A stretch of DNA of 64,000 bases from Lycocorax pyrrhopterus obiensis. Lineage: Eukaryota; Chordata; Aves; Passeriformes; Paradisaeidae. Under the pieces are notes generated by a model, which made no database searches, was not told where the DNA came from, and saw only the letters and a list, made by a program, of their open reading frames with translations. The stretch spans positions 49,564,717 through 49,628,716 of the forward strand of contig JACSVZ010000002.1 of NCBI GenBank assembly GCA_014706295.1, in the 5' to 3' direction. Shown here piece after piece: positions 36,517 through 50,782 of the stretch (the first letter of the stretch is position 1; every line of letters begins with the position of its first letter). A program made the translations under genes and the position numbers.

Positions 36517-39500
36517 GTTCTCCCCTAACTGGGAGTCAGATGCTTGCTAATACTGCATCAATCCATTGACCAACACTTGCTCAGTGAAGCAGACATCTGG
36601 GTGGAAGTCAATATTTCCTTATTACTTCAGTGTTTGAGCCATGTCAAGACATGAACATGTATACACACAGGAAATCCCTAGCAAATTTAAGGGCAATTTT
36701 CCAAAAGGCTGAAGAAATGGCTTCTGAACTCCCTTACCTGATCAGCAGGTCAGATTCAGACTCCTCATTACATCTGTACAGGGAAGGGCTGCAGAGTTTA
36801 AAAAGTGGTGAGGTCAATATCTCACACTGCTACAGAACACCTCCAGTTGCCTAAAAAAAATTCAGGTTCTTACCATGCTGGACACAGTTGGATCAAATTT
36901 TGGATCATAACCCTGAAAAATGTCCTTACAGGAGAACTGTAACGCTAATGTTTCAGACATTCATGCCAGAAAAAAAAAAACAAACCATGAAAATATCCCT
37001 CTAGTCAGAAAACTTTCTCCTAATTTTATTTCAAACTTAGTTTTCAGCCTTATAATAATATCTATATTTAATTAGACTATTGTTTCCATTTATATTTCCT
37101 TACAGTTCATTTGAACATAAATTTTGAATTGGAAAAATAATGGTTTGTAATGCATTCGACCAAAACTTACTTTTTACCTGGTTAATGCGGTAAAGAGGGG
37201 GAAGTTCACTTCACCCGCACACAATTTTTTTTAGTTCTTAGAATTATCGTGAAGTGAAAAATTAATTATTTCCAGAAAGCTGGGCTAAGTGTCACAGAAA
37301 GTGGCGTACAAGAAAAATCAGTTGCTCCTCAAAGAGTTTGTAATAAATTACAGAACAGGTGGAAGAAAAGAAACACTATTCTCTTGGCATTACAGCTGAC
37401 TGGAACTAGGCTCAGAATAATTTACTGAGCTGACCAAAGTCACACTGGAAAGTAGTGTTAGAGACGAGAACTGAAACCAGTTTTGCTTTTTTCCAGACAA
37501 AAATATTTACCGTGCACTTTTTATTCTTTATAACTATCAAGACACTTAGGTTTTGAATTTATAAATATGGGAATATTCTCCATTTTGCACCTTAACAGCA
37601 AAGAAAAAAATAAATAAATAATCAGGAAAAAAAGCTTGCAGCTGGTCATGGCTTACATCTCAGTTCCGAGCGACACTTTCTGATTAAGTATAATGTCCTA
37701 GAATATTCAGCAACTGCAGGAACATAAGGGCTGCTCCTGCAGAAAGCAGCCTTAGATCTGGCTGGAGTTGATTAAAAATAAAGAGGAGTTGAAGGAGACA
37801 TTTTATATTCAGCGGTTCCACAGTTTCTGACAAATGTTTGGGTTTCCATGGAAAATTACCGATCGGGAAATTTCTTAGAAAGAATCAAATTTATTTCTAC
37901 TTAGCAAAGAATGAGTTACAAAAAGAAACATATGGCACAAGGGGTGAGATTTCTGTGAACCTTCTGCACAGCTATCACCGCAAGAAATAGGAGCAGTTTA
38001 ATATCAACTAAAGCTATACAAATACCATTGTTTTTCACTTGCTGCCTGAGTTTGGTTTCAGGTTGCCCAAAAGGAAAAAATGTGTGGTTTTCTTGTGAAA
38101 ATGAGAGCATTGTTAAGCAAACATTTGCGGTTATGTCAAAATTCTCAAATCACCCCATTATGTTCCTGAGTTAGAGAAGCACTGCTCTTTTCAAAATAAA
38201 AACAATTTTATCTAAAATCAAAGCAGAGATTTAAGGATCTTTTTTTTCTTTCAATGAAAAATTCCAGTTCTTTAGTTCTTTTTTTCAGGGTACATGTTGG
38301 ATAGGGAATCAAAGTACATTTGGGTTTGTAAGTAGATTAAGTTAACCCAGATTGGTACTTTTCAATAAATAAAACATTAAACAATAAAACATGCCCCATT
38401 CCTGTGGCTTTCTCATCCCAATATTTAGCTTCCATGTCTTGCATCCAGAGGTATGGGAGAAGTCCCTTCTGTGAAACATCAGTAGAAAGTGAACAAGATC
38501 ACAAAACCTTTTCCTTCCTTACAACACAACCAAAAGAATGAAGGAGTGAGTAGTAGTGAACAGCCCAAAGTACAAATTTATCCATTCAAAGATGAATAAA
38601 TGTAAATGTACTTTGAACATAAATACTTCAAGATATACATCTGGGACTGGGCTCATCAGCTGGAGGCTTTAAGGAAATGCCCATCACTTACTACAGCACT
38701 ACAGCTGTGAGAAAATTAATGTGTGTTTAGGATATTTTCGTAAAGCAAAATGTTTATAAGAACAAAAGCATTTCATACAGTAAGAGTGTGTGAAATAAGA
38801 AAGATGTTGCCTTCTTTGGGAGCATTTGCTTGGGACAGCTATGGTTACAAAAGTAAATTTACACTAGAGCAGGTAAAGAAAATGCATAATACCCAGTTGT
38901 GGGGACAGCCACCAAACAAAAGATCTAATACGAAGCTGATTGTCAAATTTATCCAAGGGCTGACATGTTATATGCTAATTCCTTAATAATATAATGTAGA
39001 GATAATATAAAAACAGCAGCAAAGTGTAAATCAAAAGAAAATAACTAGACTATGCTGAGGTAAATGAATACAGGAAACTTCTAATCATATGGGGAGTGAT
39101 GAAATTACTAAGAAGAGTCATCAGAAGAAAGGATCAATGCCATTTGAAGATGTGAGTTTTCCAAATTTATGAAAGGGACTATTTACAAAATCACAGCAAT
39201 GAGAAATTAAATTTGTAATTTGAGTCCTTGTTACCTGATGTGCTGATAACTTAAGTGCCTCAGAGGAGATTCAATCATCTTTTGTTTGCATCATTTTTAC
39301 AAGCAATTATGCTTGAACCTTCTACCAATTACCAGAAAAAAAACCCTTCCACAACTAGTTTCTTCTGTTTTTATTTCACTTCCCGCTGCAGCACCAGAGT
39401 GTGCCACAGTTAGACAGGAAACACTGGGCTGTGTAAACTGGCTCGCCAGACATACAAAATCCTTTTAGGCAAACAGTGGCATTCATAAGCTCAGGAAACA

Positions 39501-39550
39501 GGCAGAAATCAGTTTATGCAAGAATTTTCCCTACAGTCAGATTATGTGGC

Positions 39551-39638
39551 TCAATTATCCCTGCCCATAGTAAAAGCGGTTGGAAATTTGTGGTCTTTGA
39601 TGTCCCTTCCAACTCAAACCATTCCATGATTCTATGAA
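39551..39638 (+). mobile_element. CR1 3' terminal fragment
   Basis: The typical CR1 3' end is present on the plus strand: CAATTATCCCTGCCCATAG, GTGGTCTTTGATGTCCCTTC, then CATTCCATGATTCTATGA. About 90 bases remain, heavily 5'-truncated. The first terminal octamer has one change (ATTCCATG). Confidence 0.88.
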
Positions 39639-41415
39639 TAAGGACTGTTTTCACATCCATCAGAGTACCCTCAGTTTCCTAAAATCATCTGAGAATTTTA
39701 CCCAGTAGATTTCTCATGTAGATTCTAGCCCTTGACCATGGTCTTCATCTCTTCTGCAGCAATCACACTTGTGGTGGTTTGAGAGCTAGGAAGCATTTGC
39801 CATCCACAGCGAGTACAGGATACGGAATGATTCCTCCTTGGTCCTTCTGCAAGACTTGATTTTCCTGTCCTGTGTTCCCTCCACTCTCCAGCTCACCCTT
39901 CATTTTCCTGAAGCATTCTTTTTTGATGTAAAGCAGTATATAAGAGAGAATATTTTTACCTGAGTCAACCAACTTACTATACACGATAATTTAGGTGTGG
40001 ACATTTTTCATTACTGTGGTAATATATTTTCTAGTGGTCCTAATACTGTAAAAATGACAAAACTGCTTTCTGAGTGAGATTTTCCATGGGTTTTTTTTTT
40101 CCTTACGTGAGAAACCTTCTGGCAACAAAACCCTAACATGAGGGCCATTTCACTCTTCTGATCCCTTCCAGAAGTGTTGCTGAGTTTGCAGTTCTGTAAC
40201 TCCGGATACATTTTTCACTCCTATGACAGGTGGCTCCACATACACAGGTGTGCTGGGGATTGTGGAGCAGTCTATCAGCCTGTCAGCTGATGTAGTCGTC
40301 CCACTAATAGACTTCCAGGTCTCCTTTGTTATCCTGGAAACCTATCTTTATATTTTCTTCTCTTTTTTCCCCTCTATTTTTTTTGATTTTGAGGGATTTT
40401 GCTCCTATTGTGATCAAAGCTGTTGCAAGTTAAGTTTCATTATTAATCCTTCATCAAGTCTGTATGAGCAGTCCAGTGTGCTTTAAAATATCTGTGCCTC
40501 CTCATAAAATACCCCACAACTCCTGCTTGAACATATGTGATGCCCTAGACATGCTCAAAACCCCAGTAACCTCTTGGCTTGCTTAGTGAAATGAACTTTC
40601 TCATTGCAGCTTTGGTCAATAAAGGTTCTTAATTTCTCTGGAATTTTAAAGATATTATGCAGAGACAACACCCTGGTTCTCCAAAGGAAATCAAGAGAAC
40701 AAAAGAAAATGTTAAAGACAGAGCACAAAGCCTATATGTTTTTTGTTTTGTGCTGCTCTCTGGGGATATGTTTTAGGTACAGGGATTGCATACAGAAAAC
40801 CTGCATAGGGAAGTTCAGTATATCACCTTAGCCTGGCTTATTTTGACTTGCTGCAACCATGTCAATGACTTGATAAAAACACACATTGTATTCCAGGGCA
40901 GCCTAAGAAAATTAGGCCCCAGCTGACAACAGCATAACGCAAGAGAAGAGATGTGCCCTCAGCCAAGTGCCTGGTCCAGAATTCCTAAAATCATTTACTG
41001 TTTAAAACACTGAAAAGCGAAAGTATGATTAATCTAAAAATTACTCTAACCCCAACTGAGCTTGTTTACCTTTTGCCCCACTGACACAGTAAGATTTAAG
41101 TTATTCTCATAGTTTAGCTTATAAGACAACTCCATGACATTAGTTTGTCAGTCAGTAGTTCTGTTAGAGTTAACACAGTGCTCCAATATCACTGCAAGGG
41201 GAAAAAACCAGCAAGTGCTCAGAGCAAAAAACCAAAGCCGATTAGCTCCATGGAGACTTGTTTCTACATCAGACTGCATGGCTTATTGCTTCTGAAAAAG
41301 ACTGCAGTGTCAGGCACGCCAGGCTGGTGACACTGAAATTACACAGACACACACACAAAAATCAATTTGTGAGCAAAACCGGCTGAAGACTGTGTGTGAA
41401 ATCTGCCCAAAGCAA

Positions 41416-41437
41416 GGTGGGGGGAGGTGGAGGGGGG
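41416..41437 (+). repeat. G-rich run, possible two-tier G-quadruplex
   Basis: The order is GG, T, six G, A, GG, T, GG, A, six G. At least four GG tracts with one-base loops satisfy a two-tetrad G-quadruplex pattern. It does not give four separate GGG tracts with loops, so any structure would be modest. Confidence 0.5.
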
Positions 41438-44400
41438 CATTTACATTGCTATGTCCTTAACTGTGGTCTCAGGTCTTCGCAATGCTGACAAAGGTGGACA
41501 CTTTTTGGTACCTGTATCTCTGATCACTGTATTCAAGCAGCTCCCTCTTAAGGTCCTGACTTTATAAACTTTCCCTATTCAGCAGACACTTAAGCATCTC
41601 TTTCAACCTGTTCAAGTGGCACATAAGCAGGTTCCAAAGTGCTTTGATGAATAGCATGGATGAAAGTACGTGCTTAAATGTTTTGCTAAATAATTAAAAA
41701 TTGGCTTGAGAGCTGGCATAAAGGCACTCACTGAAAATTACCAAGCTTTATGAAAATTAAATGAAGCAATTAAGCTTAGCTTTCGTATCTATACTTCCAG
41801 AAAGGCCTATTAAGTCTAGCACACAAGCTCTGGTTGTTGGAAGTGTCAGGATCAGTAAGTCTAGGGTTAGTTAAAACAACATCGCCTTTTTATAGAAAGG
41901 CCTTGATGTGGACAAGGTGCCTTGTGTATCTCTTACCTCAAGGTAAACTGTGAAGGAAGGCTTTTGATAAACAGCCTAACAACATAAAATAAAAATTATT
42001 TATACCTTCACCTTCCTTAAGATTGCATCTTGTAATAGGTGACTACAGCTACAAAAATTATAGACTCTTGTGGAGGCAAGGCTGGCATCCCTGCTTTCAT
42101 TGCACCCATTCCCTTTTGCACTCCTCCTTCAAAGTCTCTGAGAATTTCACTTTGCCTGACCCTTCCTACACTTGTGTTAATCCCAGACTGTAATCTTTCT
42201 AAACTTGAACAAAACTGGTTTATCTATGTAAGACTTTTTATTCAGACAGCAAAACTAAAACCAAAACGAGATGAATAGGCAAAGTCTACACGGACAGGAG
42301 ACAAGTCTATTCTCCGTGCAAGGGCCTGCTAAGCATTACACTGCTTAAAAAGATCTGCAGAAACATTTGAATTCCAGAAAAAAGTTGCCAGCTGAACAGA
42401 GAGTTTATATTAACTTACAAAAGGCTGAGTTCATCTTGTGAATCTTATTTCAGTCTGTTTTGCTCAGTTTCTTTTACCATCAGCACTAAGCCCCAGAAAA
42501 GTTCATGCTTTCCTTGTGTAAAACCACATCAAAATCATATGGTAAGAGAGTCCTTCATACTGAAATAGGAAAACCATAGATGGAAGAGACAAACATTAGA
42601 AAAGTGTTAATAAATTTTCATGGTATCCCTGGAGGTCAATTAAAAACGCATTTGTACTTAAACAGAAAAGAAAAAATGTAATAAACAATGCATGGGCAGA
42701 GTCCTACCACACTGTGCAGTTCTGATGTGGAGTCTGAAAAGACGTGTTACAAGCAGATGCCTTATATACTCTTGCACCAGCACTAATCCTGAGAGCTATT
42801 GCACTGGGCTCCTCATCCCAGTCCTGGCTCAACTGCCCAAAAGTGGTCCCTGAGCACCTGCAATCCAGGATGGCCAAAAAACAATGCTGAGGCTGTTTCC
42901 TCTCTCACCACCATGGGAAATTTCCACTCTTGCAAGGAATCTGTTCTGCCTCTGGCATTCCTGCTTTCAGTTTAACTCCTTCTTGTAGTTGGGCCTTCTT
43001 GCCCTGTATGCCAGATCATCCCTCAGTCAAGTTACCACTGCCAATTATAACCTTCCCTTCATTGGAAACAGATGCCAGCAGACAAGGCTTGCCCAAAATT
43101 GTACACCCAATTAGAAGCAAGATTAGGAGTAATACCAAGATCTCATCACTGCTAGAATGTCATCTGCTAGACTAAGTGCTAATGACCGCAGGACAGCTCT
43201 CACTTGGAAAGGACATGCACCTTGTTAAGACAGTTATTCATTGTATTACTATTTAAAGAAGATGGAGAAAAAGAGTACGTGGAAATATAGAGAAATTGAA
43301 GTTATGAACAGAGCAGCATAGAAAAGCCAGGAAAAAGTTTCATCATCGTATAGGATGACACACGAAAGCAGAGGTTAAAATCAAGGCTAGAATATGCTGG
43401 CCTAAGTTATCACAAAGACATTCAGAGTGAATCTAATGCTCTGAATTCTATGGATTTAGCATGAAATGTCCTCTGCAGCTGAGGTTTCAAAAATCACAGT
43501 TTCTTTAAAGTGAGAGAGTATAGATGAGCATTCAAATGACTGCTGCTGGGCTCCTGAAATTCAGCTTTCAGAAACATGCAGTCTTGTAATATACATAACT
43601 AAAATTTACCTTCTCACTGGAGTCAGATCTCTGATTGCTTTTGCCAACAGGGAGTCCGGCCTCTTGAAGCAATGCACATCCATATCTGCCAACCCACACC
43701 CATGAGGTGATGAACTAAACCCCACAAACGTGTTTCTTTCTCTTTCTCTCTCTTTTTCATTTTTATTTTTATCAAAATGCTCCTGTGAACAATAAATATT
43801 TAATTTTCAGAATTAAAAACGGGCTTTGGGTTTAGTAGATGGCCTCAGTCTAGTTATAATATCAGCAGTTTTTCCTCTCTAGGGAGTAATTAAGGGAAAG
43901 CTCTGACCACAATGCTAAACTGTGATAATGACAGAATTTAAAATCATTTTCATACAACATGCTGCATTGCAGTTCATTTCCATATGCTCTGCCTTCAATT
44001 AAGGTGTCAAGCATATAAAGTCTCCTGGGCAAAAGGATGACCAAAGTCCCAATGCCTGGAAGGAAGCTCAGGGGAAAGACACACATTGTCACACTATATG
44101 TGATAAGGTCTCCATATTATGAAGTTGGCAGGTGGGAAGTAGGAAGGCCCTGGAGATTTTGACTATATTTGTCTCTGTCACACAGTTAGCACCTGAGATT
44201 TGTGGTGTTTTGTTGGAGATTCACCTGGGTTATAAATTATTTGTTAATAGTGGACATTCAGTACACAGCTACTGCACTCACACTAAAGATGCTGAATAGT
44301 TATGGTGAAGCAAAATTTCATGGTCCACACTTTGCAACACATTGTAGCTGAGACTATCCCCTCACTGCAATGCCATATAGAGAAAAAAATAACATTATAG

Positions 44401-44640
44401 CCACATTACCTAATAGGTCACTGTTAACTTGGGTGCAGCATTGCCTTGACAACTACATTGACACTAATTCCAGCTCTGCCTTTTTCAGCAGAAATGAAAA
44501 GACCCTTAGGGGAAGGTCATTTGCCAGACATTCCATCTTGGGCTGGGAAACAAAACTATTCAAAAGACAAATGGGGGCACCAAGAGCAGCCTCGACGTAA
44601 TATTTATATCTGAAAATGATACAACTGAAGAAATACTCTG

Positions 44641-44726
44641 GGAAAAAAAAACAACAACCAACCGAATTAAAAAACAAACAAAAACCTAAACAAAAAAAAC
44701 CCCAAACCAAACCAAAAAAAAAAAAG
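44641..44726. repeat. A-rich low-complexity tract
   Basis: About 85 bases of A runs with AAC and ACC interruptions, similar in kind to those at 8558 and 21072. No retroelement body was found next to it. Confidence 0.85.
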
Positions 44727-45234
44727 CAACCAGCTTCTCAGAGGTGGCCGCAAATAGCTTTTTATAATTCATTCAAGTTTTGTCTCTTATTTTGATTACC
44801 TTCAAGTTCACTAAAATCAGACCCAGCTATGTAGGGTGGTAGGTGAATAAATGTTTATCACACACAGAACTGGTGATCGTACTTGTGAGATCTTCCTAGA
44901 CGAGGTAATAGAATAAGAGCAGGGAAGGAGGTTGACAGGAGAATTGGGAATCAGAAACATGGTTAGTGTGCTACATGGAAGTAGCAAGGGAGGCACATCT
45001 TACAGGAGGAAGGAGTGGAGAGAAGTGGGAGCAAGAACTTGGTAAAGGGCATGGGGAACAACACATGGATTGTCAGAAGTGAAACCTCTAGGCTCATAGG
45101 AGCAAGGCAAGGCTGAAAAAGAAAGGTATTAAGAAGTGAAAACCACCTACTGAAGTGCTGGAAATGGGTCCCCTGTATACAGCTAGACAAAAAGGATCCT
45201 GAGGTGTACTTTTTTTATTCTACTTCACTCTCAT

Positions 45235-45755
45235 GAGATGCCACCTGGAGTGCAACATCCAGTTCTGGGGTCCCCAATGTAAGACAGACTTGGACCCATT
45301 GAAGCAAGTCCAGAGGAAGCCACAAAGATGATCAGAAGGATGGAATGCCTCTTCCATGAAACCAGGCTGAGAGAGCTGGGGTTGTTCAGCCTGGAGAATA
45401 AAAGGCTCCAGGGAGCACATTCCAGTACCTAACAGGGGCCTATGAGAAGGCTGGAGAGGGACTTTTAACAAGGGCATACAGTGACAGAACAAGGCGAATG
45501 GCTTTAAACTGAAAGAGGGTAAGTTTAGATAAGACGTTAGGAATAAATTTTTTCCTGAGAGGGTGGTGAGGCATTGGAACAGGTTGCCTAGAGTAGTTGT
45601 GTGTGCACCACTCCTGGAAGCGTTCAAGGCCAGGCTGGATGGAGTCTTGAGCGCCTTCCACTGTTCCAGTGTGGAAGAAGTTGTCCCTGCCCACAACCAG
45701 CGGTTGGAACTAGATGAACTAGGTTCCTTCCAACACAAATCATTCTATGATAAAG
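45235..45755 (+). mobile_element. CR1 LINE 3' fragment
   Basis: A well preserved avian CR1 3' segment. GAGATGCCACCTGGAGTGCA leads into CCAGTTCTGGGGTCCCCAAT, AGAGAGCTGGGGTTGTTCAG (the segment coding RELGLFSLE), TGAGAGGGTGGTGAGGCATT, CTTCAAGGCCAGGCTGGATG-like sequence, TTGTCCCTGCCCACAACCAG and ATCATTCTATGATAAAGAAT at the 3' end. It is 5'-truncated within ORF2, with about 520 bases left. The 172-codon minus-strand frame at 45220-45738 is antisense to this element and is not a gene. Confidence 0.95.
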
Positions 45756-46218
45756 AATAAAAAGGACTCAGATGACCCAGAAGCACAAGGGATTGTGGAG
45801 TTATTATCTAGAGAAAATGAGCAGAAGGGCAGATGACACATTCCTCCTCAGCCTGGATCAGAGAAGAAGAGTCCTGAAGCTCACCACTCTAAGTCACTCA
45901 CAGATCTCCACAACACAGAAATGCTTTCATTCCCCTTTCGGGTGCTCATTCACACAGGGAACAAAGATCTGACACTGCACCACTTTTGTTCTGGTACCAG
46001 GCTTTGGAGACATCAGCCGGAAGAGCCTATTTCTCTTGATGGTTTTTACAGCTGTCTGTATGATGGTACAGTACAAAAACAAAATGAGGGAAGAGAATAG
46101 ACTGCTCTTCTAAGCAGCCTAAAAACACATCTTAAGTAACAAGAACTCTATTAAAATAGCATTATTGAGGTTAAAAAAGTTGGTCCTCATAACTTAGAAA
46201 ATCCTTAATTTTGGTAAT

Positions 46219-46264
46219 TTCCAATTCTGAAATGTTCCATTCTGAAATGTTCCAACTCTGAATT
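46219..46264. repeat. 15/16-bp tandem triplication
   Basis: Three units run TTCCAATTCTGAAATG, TTCCATTCTGAAATG and TTCCAACTCTGAATT. The units show small differences, so this is a short, somewhat aged slippage array. Confidence 0.85.
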
Positions 46265-48844
46265 CTTGTTTTGATGTACCATTATGGTAGCATTATCTGT
46301 GTACGGTAAGTGTGCATGTTGCTTCTGTGAAATCATATTTCATGCTACTTTACACCTCCTAGGGCAGGAAGAAATGTGGGGGGAAAAAAAACCAAAACAA
46401 AACAGCAAAATTTTGAAGAATAATGCTGATGTATATGTATCCCAAAAGTAGGAAGCTTTGAATACACCCATTTTAAATCGGAAAATTAGTCATTCAGTTA
46501 TACAGGTTCAGAATATTTGCTTCCAGGACAAACCTAGAAAGATACCGTACTTTTCACCTTGGTGAAAACTTATGTCTCACTAATTCTTTGAGCTTTCTCC
46601 ATTTCATCTCAAATCATTCATCTCTAAACACAGAAAACACAGCAAAACCTGTCACAAAGGCTTGAAAACTTATTTCCTCTGGGCTTTTGTTTGCTTAACA
46701 TGGTCTGTCAAGGAATCAATACCTATTCTCATATGCACACAAAGACAAGTAATCTTAAGCATGCATATGAATAAAAGACAAGCAATAGATTTTATGCAAT
46801 TGGGACACTGCATAATCTAAGTTTGTAAACCCCTTTAAAGACCTTTGTAGAAATAATTATAAAGGTAGGAAAAGATCTATCTCAATTAGGACCATACTTG
46901 CTTATGTAATGTTTTGGTGCAAGTTTGATGACAAGGTAAATTTTAAATTCTGTGTGAAACCAATGTATCAGAAAGAAATAAAATGTTCTATGTGCAACAC
47001 ATCAGGGAAGGCCTGGCCACTCAAGACTGACAAAGTGGTTAATAATTTTTCAAACCCTCTATTTTCTTCTGTTATCCAGAAGGATAGATTAAAATCCCTA
47101 GTAGCATTCTGAAGACATCTCACTGATTACAAGAATTCTGATAATATAGTCAGGAAGTGGAAACAACAGTATGTGATTTCTCACTACCCCTAAATGAGAG
47201 ATCAAATTTCAATAACTACATTTCAAATACTTACAATCAGCATTACAGCAAAAGACTTCAAACACTCCCCTTCAAAAAAGAAAAAAAAAAAGAGCACTTT
47301 TATGAGTATAAAGATTACACTTATTGAGCATATTTTTGCATGCTATTATTCACCAAGACCTACCTTATTTAGTAGAAATGATCCATTTGATCTTCTTTAT
47401 AAATTTTGCATTGAAGTCCAAGTTCATGCACATTATGATAACTAATATCTTCTTTCTACTCCTGGAAGAGAGGCCCCATAATTATATCATTAGCACCGTG
47501 AGCATAGTTCCATTTTTCTCCAAGAGCAATACTGCATACATAAGAGCAAAGTCTGGCTTTACTTCCAGAATCTCAAGAGTGTCTCTGGACAAGAACGACT
47601 TCTCACTACACAAATGTGAGAAAGGTAAAGATTATACAGAGGTGGTGTGAGCTACACTAAGGTTAGGCCAAATGATTTCCTGCCAACAGGATAGACAAAG
47701 AAATAGCAACGAACGGTGAGAATTTTCATCAATTCATGAGGCTTTGTTGGCTTAACAGGATTTAGATGTTCTGTGCATATAAATTATACCCATTTATTCA
47801 TGGTGTGTTACCAGTCAACAATTGCATGAATATTCTCAGCAGAGCTGGGGCCTTCTGCATGTCTTGCTATAATAAAGGTGGAGCTTATGAAATGGTTGGA
47901 TAAGAAATGAAACAAACAATGAATTATTTCTCTCTTGGGGACCAAGAGAAACTCTTGTTTCATTTTGATCTTAACACACACGCATGACCCATGAGAACCA
48001 AAACAAGGGAAAAAGTTTACATGAACTGGAGAACCAAGAAGTGCTGATGTTTTGCATAAGTTTTAGCCTCCTTTTTATGCTGTGCTCCTTGATAACAAAT
48101 TGTGATCTGAGGACAGCTTCTGCAGTGGATCAGTGGTTTTGACTGTGAATTACTCTGGTGACCCAGAAGTCAGTAAAAAGCCTTTGTTCTCTATTAGGAA
48201 TGTTTTACTGAGACATTCAGCACATTTCCAGCAATAAGTAAATAAACCTATAATTCAACTCCCTTCACCTGTAGATCATGAGGAGCCATTGACCAGGATA
48301 AAAGACATCAGACTGGCTTTTTAGGTTGTACCCAGATGCAACCAGAAGTGACAGACACCTGAACCAGATGCCACGTAGGCAGCACATAGTGGTATACCAC
48401 AATTATTAATCAAGGAGGATACAGAGAGCTAGAGACACGAATGAAAAGATCTAAGTGCACTTATACATCAGCAGAAGAATAAAAGGAGAGTGCAGCAGCC
48501 AGTTCTCCTAAATTGCCAGTATTTTCATCATTTTACTTGGAAGCAGTGGATTCTGCTGCCAGAGTTTTGATCCAACCTGTTTTCTTGTTTAAAAGAGTGG
48601 GAAAGTTATACTGAGTTTATTGTACCATAGCACAGAAAGTTAATTTATGGCAAATGGCCTCAGCAAACGCCTGCAATCAATGGCTTGAGTATGGCTCAAT
48701 GTATTTTCCCTCATCAAGGGTGAGTCCCAGAGTCCGGGTGAATATTTACGTTTGGCAAATACTTCATTTAACAATGACAACATTAAAGCATGTCCTTTTT
48801 ATTATTCCCCTGCCTCTATGGTCTTGCCTTTCCTGTAACCTATT

Positions 48845-48880
48845 AAAACAAACAAACAAACAAACAAACAAACAAAAAAC
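48845..48880. repeat. (CAAA)n microsatellite
   Basis: About eight CAAA units with a pure core and an A-rich end. It falls inside a 123-codon open frame (48654-49025), where it only gives a KQTN-type repeat; that frame has no domain. Confidence 0.95.
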
Positions 48881-50768
48881 CAATCAAAGTCACCAATACA
48901 TTTCCACACAAAATTTTCCAAGAGTCCAGACTCTGAATGGAGGTCATCTTTCACATTTGCAAGGTTTCAAAGTAAACGTGCAATCTATACAGTTCTTTTA
49001 TACCAGAAAAACTTACACTCACTGAAGTCTAAGTCATGTAGCATCTTTCTGTCAATATTGCACATGCCTTTTGGGTATGTCACAGCCGTCAAACTAGAAA
49101 TGTATGGCTTGAACCTCGCTGCTCTTTGTGCCAGGTGAAGTTTTTCAGGCTGTGTCCTGCTGAAACTCAGTCTTCTAGTCTCTAAAATCCTCAAAACTAT
49201 CATCAATACCTTGAAATTTAGCTTGAAAGGCCTATTTTAATTGAACTCCTCATAAGAATTCGAAGCTTTTAATTAAGAAAAAGACAAACAGCTTTTACGA
49301 GTCTGTAAGATCGCAAGTGTGTAAGAACCACTTCCACAGACTTCATAATCTAATGTTAACTTAGAGAAACTGCTTTGAAACCATAGTTTGAAACTGCTGC
49401 TTGAAAGCCATGGTTATTCCTTCTAACTTTTAATATTTAGGAAATATAAGCAAAAACCAGTGCAAGCCAATGCAAGTGAAGAGCCTACCAAATTTTTTAA
49501 GCATTTATATGATACATAGCTTTATATGACAAGGCCACCCACTCACCAGCTGCAGCTGAACAAGCCATGTGCAAGCAGAGACAAATAGATTTACAATAAG
49601 ATACAAGTATGTAATCCAATAATAAATAACTACACCAAAATCTTAAACTAAAAGGTTTCCTAAGTTTTAAAACAAAGTTAGGATGGGGAATTATTTTACC
49701 CATCCTCTTCTTGGGATGCAGAGTCACATTGAGCCTTTCTTTTGCAGAGAGATTGCCCTTTGAATAGAAAGCCATTTGTCAGCAGCTGAAGCTTCACAGC
49801 ATTACTATCTAGGGTTTGGCACGTCAGTAGGATACTGACAACTGAGGCATCAGAGGCACGGGGAAGCAGCAGGAATACTGATTATGGCACAACTGCATAT
49901 GGAAAAAGGGTAAGAATTCTAGCCCATGGAGGATTTTTATGGAAGCTGTATTCTGCCGGACCAACCTTTTATTGATGATGTAGCCACAGGGGCTCATTAG
50001 GCATCTGCAAACTACAAGGATTTTATATATAGCTCAAACAACAGGTAACTGTAAATTGTAGCATTTACCTTTGTATCGGGAAACTGGAATTAATTCCACC
50101 AGTCACTGAAAACGCAGGCTGCAAACCTGTTCTTTGACCTCTGTTGCTTTGACCACAGCCATGAATAAGCCTTGCCTCTTTCTCTGACAACCTTTCATTC
50201 AGCCTAAGTGCCATTCATTACATAAACCTAAAATTCAGCATCTCAACCAAGAAGTGCAGCTTTTAGATTTTAACCATGGTTTGCAATATTTAACAGAACC
50301 TACCTATTTTCTGGCAGTAACTGGCTGCAATTGTCATTGCTAAGTTAAAGCTAATTTATAAATCAGCTGAATAAGGGAATAATTAACAAAACAGTAACAA
50401 AAATATGATGTCATGTTACTGGTGAAGGAACATGGAGAATTTAATAGTGGGTCATAATGGGAACATTCTTCAGTATGGGAATTCCTCCCAGTTTAAGAGG
50501 CATGTCCCATTAAGAGATACATGATTTATCTCAGATTTTGATTGTCTTCTAACCTATGGCTTTTGTCTTGTCATATCAAGCACACTGTCTGATAACAGGG
50601 AGGAACCAGAAGAGTTAATTGAACAGCCAGGTGATAAAGACTAATAAATCCCTGGATTCCTACCTGGTGAGTACATTTTAATAGGTAAGGGGAAGTAAGC
50701 AAAACCCAGGCAGGGTGACTCATCAGTTCTAGCAATGTAAGAAAATTAGATTTTAAGTGGAAAAAGAT

Positions 50769-50782
50769 GTTTCCTAGGAAAC
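50769..50782. promoter_or_regulatory. Perfect 14-bp palindrome GTTTCCTAGGAAAC
   Basis: The 14 bases equal their own reverse complement. The core TTCCTAGGAA fits a STAT-type spacing of four bases between TTC and GAA, and the whole also resembles a relaxed RFX X-box with a TA centre. Either reading is speculative, as chance palindromes of this length are expected in a large genome. Confidence 0.2.

Larger units (their letters stand above)
30411..39550. other. Unique non-coding stretch
   Basis: About 9 kb with no gene or clear interspersed repeat. It contains a 29/30-bp tandem duplication (31152-31210), a CTCF-like motif (32808-32823), an AT-rich palindromic microsatellite (34647-34730) and a 53-bp-period duplication (36421-36516). 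The opposed frames of about 105-110 codons at 31263-31602 occupy the same DNA on both strands and show no domain. Confidence 0.55.
39639..45234. other. Unique non-coding stretch
   Basis: No gene recognised. It includes a G-rich run (41416-41437), a pyrimidine-rich CTTT tract (about 43736-43775) and an A-rich tract (44641-44726). The 300 bases before the CR1 at 45235 are purine-rich on the plus strand but do not resemble CR1. Confidence 0.55.

Noticed and set aside
45220..45738. 172-codon minus-strand frame
   Set aside because: It is antisense to a clear plus-strand CR1 3' fragment.
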